Assembly (NCBI GenBank): GCA_032690845.1
Contig: CM064417.1
Location: forward strand, 21,492,808-21,556,807
DNA length: 64,000 bases
Source of the DNA: Eleusine coracana subsp. coracana
Lineage: Eukaryota > Streptophyta > Magnoliopsida > Poales > Poaceae
Direction of reading: 5' to 3'
The translations under genes and the position numbers were made by a program. The notes under the pieces were generated by a model that saw nothing but the letters and a program-made list of their open reading frames with translations, made no database searches and was not told the origin of the DNA. Numbering within the stretch: position 1 is the stretch's first letter; every line of letters starts with the position of its first letter. Below, piece after piece: positions 57,000-64,000 of this stretch.

Positions 57000-57927
57000 T
57001 AACGAATGCAGATGAGTTCACAAGCGCACGGAGAATACTGATGTAGCACTTCACCTCTGGAGTATTCCACGGGTATTGAATTCACTGGAAACATGTGTGC
57101 TAATCTTCTATTCTAATCGTCCAAGGACACCAAGATAATTATGGCTCGGGTAGAGAGGATTCTAACAAGTAAAAGAGTCCTAATCAGAGTAACTTGGCAC
57201 TAAGCTGCTTGCATTGGGCATCCGGTTTTCCCCTGCATCCACGGTGCGATTCCGGCCAAGAGCCTACTGCGTAGCCAAACGTGGAGGATTTCAAAGGACA
57301 GATAGGACTGTCACAACCTACTGCCTACCTCTAGCAATCCGTGGACTAAGCAATAAACAATAGCAACCTACGGCCTAGACACCACGTCTATGTTTTCGAT
57401 TACTCCCTTAATCTCTATGTATAATGGGCCAAGAATAAGGTTTCTAACTAAATAGAGCATTGAGCAAGCAAAGCAACTAAGTACTAAAACTTACAGAAAA
57501 AGGAAAACTAATAACAAGAAAAGAATCAGGAAGACTTACTTAAAAAGGCAAGCATCCATCAAGGTACAAGCTCGGAGAAGGGGTTGGACAGGCCTGAACC
57601 TCCACTCCTGGACTCCTCCTCACTCTCTCCGTATTTTCTAAACGCTTTGGCAGCGTTGAGCCTTTTGGAAATGAAGAGCTAATTCTATCTTGAAGTGTTG
57701 AAGCCCTTCCCGTCCTTTTATATCACTAAACGATGGTTCTAGGGTTGGTAACTCCGTCCTAAGGGGGGTAACCGACGTAGGAAAGGCGGTGGAGAACCGA
57801 CCTCAGAAGATGAGCCCCACTAGGCTCAGCCCACCTTTGGCCGAACACCCCTGTTCGGCCAAACGGGGGTAGGGCCCAGTGGGCCCTACCTCTTCTAGGT
57901 GCCTGATGGGTGGCTCCTCTTCCCTTC
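57000..57927 (-). repeat. Family-A gypsy LTR, inverted copy, cut by copy 4
   Basis: Minus-strand homology to 55714-56934: the tail block near 57010-57060, the CCAAACGTGGAGGA core near 57276, and the GGAGTGGAGG/TACAAGCTC region near 57565-57610. It is interrupted at 57928 by the LTR of copy 4, so copy 4 inserted into this LTR. Confidence 0.62.
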
Positions 57928-58567
57928 TGATAGGTGTAGAGTGCCCGATCTTTCGGCGAGTGGGGATAACTTCGATTTGGTGGATGTCGACCCTCACGAT
58001 CCGACTACGACGAGCAAGTCGAAGCGCCAATGCAATCGCTGAACCAACTTCCGGAGGATATTAACCTTGCGGTAAACAAGATCAACCTGATCACGAGGAT
58101 CAATTCTTACGCGCAATTGAAGAACGAGCAAGAATTAGAGGCGAGCAATCTGATGTATTGCACGAAGGTGGAGTTCTGAATTCACGTAGAGAGACGGATG
58201 TATAGCTAAGCTAAACTTAAAACAAAACTTGAAGATTGCAAGGGGCGCAGCCCTTGACTATATAGGGGGAGGACAAGGCATCTAGGGCCGACTGAAGTGG
58301 AGAGGCGCGCGGTGGAGAGGGAGTCGTGCGACTTGGGCCACGTGGGCCTTCGGGCGGCATCATCCTGGGCCGTCGTTCCTTAGCATCAAAACCGTCTTCA
58401 ATTCCTGGGCTCGAGCTCTAGTGATTGAGCCCTTGTACGTCGTCGTCTCGTTAGAAGATGGATCCGTAACCCGAGGAGGCGCGACGACGAGAGGTGGAGG
58501 CGTGACAACTTGGTTTGGCGCGCCATCTTCCATCGTCATTATTCATATGTCGTTGATGTCCTCATCA
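57928..58567 (-). repeat. Copy 4 3' LTR
   Basis: About 640 bp. On the minus strand it begins TGATGAGGACATCAACGACA, the same start as copies 1-3. Its other end, TGATAGGTGTAGAGTGCCCG on the plus strand, aligns with TGATGTGGACAAGGGTTCCCG of copy 1. A TATA-like CCTATATAGTC lies near 58256-58266. Confidence 0.75.
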
Positions 58568-58580
58568 TCCTCCCCTTCTT
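58568..58580 (-). other. Copy 4 polypurine tract
   Basis: AAGAAGGGGAGGA on the minus strand, directly before the LTR start. Confidence 0.8.
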
Positions 58581-61500
58581 GAAGTGAAGTTGTCCTCGAC
58601 GGCAACTCATCATCCTCACCCAAGTATGGTTTCAAATCTGCAACATTAAAACTAGTGGAAACACCAAACTCCATGGGCAAGTCAAGAACATAAGCATTAT
58701 CGTTAATCTTGGTTTACACTTTAAAAGGACCAGCAGCACGAGGCATCAGTTTAGAACGACGCAAAGTAGGAAATCTATCTTTACGCAAGTGCAACCAAAC
58801 CAAATCACCAGGTTCAAAAGAAATATGTTTTCTACCTTTACTACCAGCAACTTGATACTTTTTATTAGCAACGACAATGTTGTGTTGTGTTTCTTCATGC
58901 AATTGTTTCATGTGATCAATATGAGCAAGAGCATCAAGATGTGGTTCATCTTCAGCATCAATAGCAAACAAATCAATAGGCGCCTTAGGAACATAGCCAT
59001 AAACAACCTCAAAAGGACACATCTTAGTGGCAGAATGTGTAGCACGATTATAAGCAAATTCAACATGAGGTAAACAATCTTCCCAGTGTCTCAAATTTTT
59101 ATCTAAAACAGCTCTAAGCATAGCAGACAAAGTTCTATTTACTACCTCAGTTTGCCCATCAGTTTGAGGATGACAAGTAGTACTAAACAGCAGCTTAGTT
59201 CCTAATTTATTCCAAAGAGAACGCCAAAAATGACTAAGAAACTTAGCATCACGATCAGAGATAATTGTTTTAGGAATTCCATGCAATCTAACAATCTCTC
59301 TAAAGAATAATTCAGCAACATTTGAGGCATCATCAGTTTTATGACAAGGTATAAAGTGAGCCATTTTAGAGAAACGATCAACAACCACAAAAATACTGTC
59401 CCTCCCCTTCTTAGTGCGAGGCAATCCCAAAACAAAATCCATCAAAATATCATGCCAAGGAGAAGAGGGAACAGACAAGGGCATATACAAACCATGATTA
59501 CCCAAATGAGATTTAGCTTTTTGACATGTAGTACAGCGTGCAACAAGGTGCTCAACATCACGGCGCATCCGTGGCCAAAAGAAATGGTCGGCCAACACCT
59601 CATGTGTCTTGAAAACGCGGAAGTGACCCATAAGACCACCTCCATGCGCCTCCTGTAACAACAAAGGACGAACCGAGCTAGCTGGAATACACAGCTTGTT
59701 AGCACGAAACAGGAACCCATCCTACATATGAAATTTGCCCCAAGGTTTGCCATCCTTACAATGCATCACAATACCATGAAAATCAGCATCATTCACATAT
59801 TGATCTTTCAAAGCTTGCAAACCAAAGATTTTAAAGTCTAATTGGGACAGCATCATATAACGACGAGACAAAGCATCGGCAATCACATTTTCCTTCCCGT
59901 TTTTATGTTTAATGATGTATGGAAAAGATTCAACAAATTCACCCCATTTAGCATGACGACGATTCAGATTAGTTTGGGTTCTAATATGTTTCAAAGCCTC
60001 ATGATCAGAATGAATAATAAATTCGCGAGGCCATAAATAATGCTGCTATGTTTGCAAAGTTCTTACTAAAGCATAAAGTTCTTTATCATAAGTGAAATAT
60101 TTAAGAGCAGCACCACTTAACTTCTCACTAAAATAAGCAATGGGTTTATGATCTTGCAACAAAACAGCACCCAAACCAATTCCACTAGCATCACATTCCA
60201 ATTCAAACACTTTATCAAAATTAGGCAATTGTAAGAGAGGAGCATGAGTTAACCATTCCTTTAAAGTGTTGAATGCGTCGTCCTGTGGTGCGCCCCACTC
60301 AAATGGCGAACCCTTCTTGGTCAGCTCATGTAATGGTGGAGCAATAGAACTGAAATCCCGCACAAAACAACGATAGAAGCCTGCAAGAACAAGAAAACTG
60401 CGAACCTGTGTGACCGTCATCGGTTGGGGCCAACTCTGAATGGCGTCCACCTTGCTGCTATCGACCTCAATGCCCTGTGGAGTAACAACATATCCAAGAA
60501 ACGAAATATGTTGCGTGCAAAAAGTGCATTTTTCCATGTTCCCAAACAAGTGAGCAGCACGCAAAGCATAAAAACAGCACGCAAATGATCTAAATGCTCA
60601 TTCATGGATTTGCTGTATATAAGGATATCATCAAAATAGACAACAACAAATATTCCAATGAAAGGCCGAAGAACTTCATTCATTAAGCGCATAAAAGTGC
60701 TAGGAGCATTAGACAATCCAAACGGCATAACCAACCATTCATACAAGCCAAATTTAGTTTTAAAAGCCGTTTTCCATTCATCTCCTAATTTCATTCTTAT
60801 TTGATGGTAACCACTACGCAAATCAACCTTAGAGAAAATTGTGGCACCACTAAGTTCATCAAGCATATCATCAAGGCGTGGTATAGGATATCGATAACGA
60901 ATTGTAATATTGTTAATTGCACGACAATCTACACACATATGCCAAGAACCATCTTTCTTAGGAACAAGCAAAACAGGAACCGAACAAGGGCTGAGAGACT
61001 CATGAATGTAACCTTTATCAAGCAATGCCTGCACTTGATGCTGAATTTCTTTCGTCTCCTCAGGATTTGTGCGGTACGGGGAGCGATTAGGAAGCTGTGC
61101 GCCTGGAATTAAATCTATCTGATGTTCTATGTCACGAATAGGAGGAAGACCCGGCGGCAATTCAGTGGGAAAAATATCTTTATAGTCCTGCAAAAGGTTA
61201 GCAATAGCAGGAGGAATATGCAACATAGGCGCCTCATCTAGTGAAACAAGCATACGAGAGCAAACTAGCGCATAGCAAAGGAGATTAGCATCATGTAATT
61301 CATCAAAATCAGCACGTGTAGCAAGCAAGATAGGGTTATTCAATTTGATCTCATGTTGAACAGGTGCAACAGGAGGCGATGTAACCAATTTTGCAGCTTT
61401 TGTCGCTCGAGCAATATCATCTTTAAGAACTTGTTCAGGTGTCATAGGATGAATAACAATTTTTTGACACTTAAACATGATGGAATAATAATTGGAGCGA

Positions 61501-63097
61501 CCATGATGAACACTATCAACATCATATTGCCAAGGACGGCCAAGCAACAAAGAGCATGCTTCCATTGGAACAACATCACAATCTACAAAATCAGAATAGG
61601 CGCCAAGAGAGAAAGGAACACGTACCGAGCGCGTTATCTTTATTTTGCCGCCATCATTAAGCCATTGAACGTGATAAGGATGTGATGCTTCCTTGTTGGC
61701 AATGACAACTGCTCCACCAAGGTCGTACTAGCCAAATTATTGCAACTGCCACCATCGATGATTATACGGACCGCTCGTTCTTGAACAACGTCTTTGATAT
61801 GAAAAATGTTGTGACGCTGATGCTTTTCATCCTGAACGACCTGTGTACTAAGAACACGTTGCACAACAAGAGTGGCATACCTGTCGGCGGCACTAGAGTC
61901 GACATGAAGCTCCGTATTATCTGCATGATTAGTGGCAAGCATAGTCTGCTGAATATCCTCAGAATCACTAGCAGAAGAATACCCACCGTCGTCACGAATC
62001 AACATAGTTCGTTTATTTGGACAATCATGTATCACATGACCAAATCCTCGGCAACGGTGACACTGAATATCACGAGCTCGTCCAGACGACGAGGAGGACG
62101 GCACGAACGAGGCAGATTTGGCCGTGGATGGAGCACTCGACTTGGACGTGGTCGAGGAGTGGTCGCGCGACGTGGAAGGAGGTGTCGACCGTGGAGCTGA
62201 AGGCGTCTTGGACCCTACAAAAATGTTAGGTCTTGACGAAGATTGTCGATCCTGCACTTCACGTTCAGCTTTACAAGCATATTCAAATAAGGTGGTCATA
62301 TCATCATAATGCTTATAATCAAGAATATTCTGAATTTCATGATTTAACCCACCCCTAAAGCGAGCCATAGCAGCATCATCCAGTTCAACTAAACCACAGC
62401 GAATCATACCCTTTTGCAAAGCTTGATAATAATCCTCTACGGAAAGTGAACCTTGTTGAAAACGCTGCATTTGATTAAGCAAATCTCTAGCATAATATGA
62501 CGGCACAAAACGATGACGCATAGCAGCTTTTAATGTCGTCCAAGTGGCTGGAATATTATCAGGATATCTTTGTCTATACTCACGCCACCAAAGTAAAGCA
62601 AATTCAATAAATTCACTAATAGCAGCCTTAACTTGTAAATTAGCAGGAATATCATGGCATGCAAATTTTTGTTCAACCTCTAATTCCCAATCAAGATAAG
62701 CACCCGGATCATATTTGCCATTAAAAGTGGGAATACGAAATTTTATTTTGGCAAAAGAATCATTAATAGGAACACGTACCCTATGAGCACGACCACGGCG
62801 ATTGTCATCGTCCTACTCGGTGTCGACGCCGTAGTCACGTGCATGTTGCAACTCCATGAGCTGCATCGTCATGGTCCCAAGCTGCGTCGACATGGCCTCA
62901 AGACGAGTCATGATCGTCGCGAGCGTGGTGCGGGCAGCCGTATTAGCGAGGTCCAGTTGATCAAAACGCTCATTCGACAAAGTGACCGTAGAGTCAAGTC
63001 TCTCGTGCATCGTCTTCATGTCATTTTGTAGACCATCTACCTATGCCTGGACATCCTGGAGGGTGAGCTTCTCCAACTTCGAACTGTTTTCTGCCAT
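58581..63097 (-). pseudogene. Copy 4 gag-pol polyprotein, broken
   Basis: Gag Met at 63097 (MAENSSKLEKLTLQDVQ). A gag core follows (FNGKYDPGAYLDWELEVEQKF), then a Ser/Pro-rich segment, a CCHC knuckle near 62050 (CHRCRGFGHVIHDC) and the protease region IIDGGSCNN near 61760. RT has WHMCVDCRAINN and YFDDILIYS near 60640. RNase H (FELECDASGIGLGAVL) is near 60200. The integrase finger (CTTCQKAKS) is near 59520, with core blocks MDFVLGLP, ISDRDAKFL and QTDGQTEVVNR. It ends in KPYLGEDDELP.. next to the LTR. Stops/shifts: TAG at 63041-63043 and 62812-62814 in gag, a frameshift near 61690, a missing C near 60570, Trp-to-TAG near 60052, TAG for CAG at 59722-59724, and TAA at 58714. The gene is dead but nearly full length. 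Confidence 0.9.
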
Positions 63098-64000
63098 AGA
63101 AACACAAGCAATACAAAAAGCGGGATCCTACAATGAGAGGTGAGTGGTGGATGAAAAGCTCAATCAAAAAGCTGTTATCAAATTCTTACCCGTCCTTACC
63201 AAGCACGCAAGCGTGAATTGCAACCACAGGTAAAACCGGTGGAAGATTGGAGGAGCGATTGCGTGGTGAAACAAAAACCTGCTCGTAGTAGAAAATTTGT
63301 GGGGCCAGGAGGCTGGACTCAATCCAAGGGTTAGCACAATTCAAACAATAACTGCAAAGCTGAACAATGGTGCTAAACACGAAAAGATTGCTGCCGGTAC
63401 AAGTGCAAGAGGAAGGAAGAAGGATCAAAACAAAGTGCAGCAAGAACGCGTCGCCTGTGTTGCTCGGCCGCTCTTTTTTTTCTTTTTTTTCCTTTCTTTT
63501 TTTTTCTCTTTTTTTTCTTTTTTTTTTCTTTTTTCTCTCTTTTTTTTTATACTTTTTGCTGAAAATATAAACAATGAGACCTCAAATAAGCAATTAAGCA
63601 CAAGCGCTTTTTTTTTGAGGCAGGGGTAGAACGGTAATTAAAAGATAATAGGCCGAACAGAACCAAACACAGGCCGAGGCGAGCGGGTCACGACGTAACC
63701 GAGTAGGACTCGATCAGCGAGGTGAGCGGGTCACGACGTAACCGAGTAGGACTCGATCGTCGAGGCAATGACTGACCCGGACTCACAATGCAGCGGAAAA
63801 ACTTGGCAAGCGAGACGGCGTAAACAGATGCGGCGGAAAGAAAACTATGGTGGTGAAACACGCGGCACGGCGGAAGGATACGACGATGATAGGAAGAAAA
63901 CGATGAAACACAGTGTACCAGCAACGATCAAAAGCGAAAGCATAAAAACTCAACAACGCAAATTATTGAACGAAAGTGCGAGGCTCAAAACCGTACTGGG
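63098..64000 (-). other. Copy 4 5' leader with T-rich tract and 44-bp tandem repeat
   Basis: Upstream of the gag Met. It contains a T-rich low-complexity run (63473-63555) and two tandem 44-bp units starting GAGCGGGTCACGACGTAACC at about 63680 and 63724. No primer-binding site is seen before the window ends, so the 5' LTR lies outside. Confidence 0.7.

Larger units (their letters stand above)
57928..64000 (-). mobile_element. CRM-like Ty3/gypsy retrotransposon, copy 4 (different subfamily), 5' end outside window
   Basis: 3' LTR 57928-58567, polypurine tract next to it, gag-pol to 63097, and leader running past 64000. Pol is clearly related to copies 1-3, but gag, leader and LTR differ, so it is a separate subfamily. 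The 5-bp flank before the LTR is CCTTC (57923-57927), which should recur just beyond the missing 5' LTR. Confidence 0.9.

Overview
This is eukaryotic nuclear DNA from a grass (Poaceae). The evidence is one intron-containing cyclin-T gene with GT..AG introns, Stowaway-type MITEs with TA target duplications, a CACTA (En/Spm) transposon with grass-style GC-rich subterminal repeats, and several CRM-like Ty3/gypsy retrotransposons. A rice-tribe species would fit, but I cannot fix the genus. No bacterial genes, CRISPR array, tRNA or rRNA was seen. About 90% of the window is transposable-element DNA, nested and mostly decayed.

Layout. 1-990: unassigned GC-rich then AT-rich DNA. 993-8064: a decayed gypsy element (family A) with an Athila-like first ORF and a 3' LTR at 5155-6014; its leader is fused to antisense Ty1/copia sequence, and that junction occurs twice (about 1.04 and 6.05 kb). 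8065-11156: non-coding DNA with a 129-bp tandem duplication. 11157-30261: a complete CACTA element, 19,105 bp, with matching terminal inverted repeats and a TTG target duplication. It carries two broken minus-strand genes, a TNP2/TNPD-like transposase (25.8-29.2 kb) and a second gene with a Ptta/En/Spm domain plus a Ulp1-like C48 cysteine protease domain (11.6-15.0 kb). Nested in it is a full gypsy element (copy 1, 17055-24833) with a CCGTG target duplication.

30262-39771: the only host gene island. A six-exon cyclin-T gene (coding 32129-37427, 364 codons) has an intact frame. A stack of foldback MITEs lies just upstream, two Stowaway MITEs sit in its 3.3-kb fourth intron, and a 1.25-kb long-TIR element lies downstream. 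39772-52915: two gypsy elements of copy 1's family (copy 2 minus, copy 3 plus) fused head to head through truncated 5' LTRs, giving a 1.4-kb LTR palindrome centred near 47.34 kb. 52916-57927: two diverged direct repeats flanking a stray 119-bp integrase fragment, then three family-A LTRs in alternating orientation. 57928-64000: a fourth, related gypsy element (copy 4, minus strand) running off the window.

The gypsy copies share CRM-clade features: LTRs starting TGATGAGG, a polypurine tract right before the LTR, an initiator-Met-type primer site, and a pol frame that reads on into the 3' LTR. Their reading frames are repeatedly broken by C-to-T changes making TAG from CAG, the pattern expected from deamination of methylated CHG sites in silenced plant elements. 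I found no clearly new biological system. The most unusual items are the protease-bearing second CACTA gene with its own internal promoter and repeats, the head-to-head LTR palindrome, and the methylation-type stop pattern shared across families.
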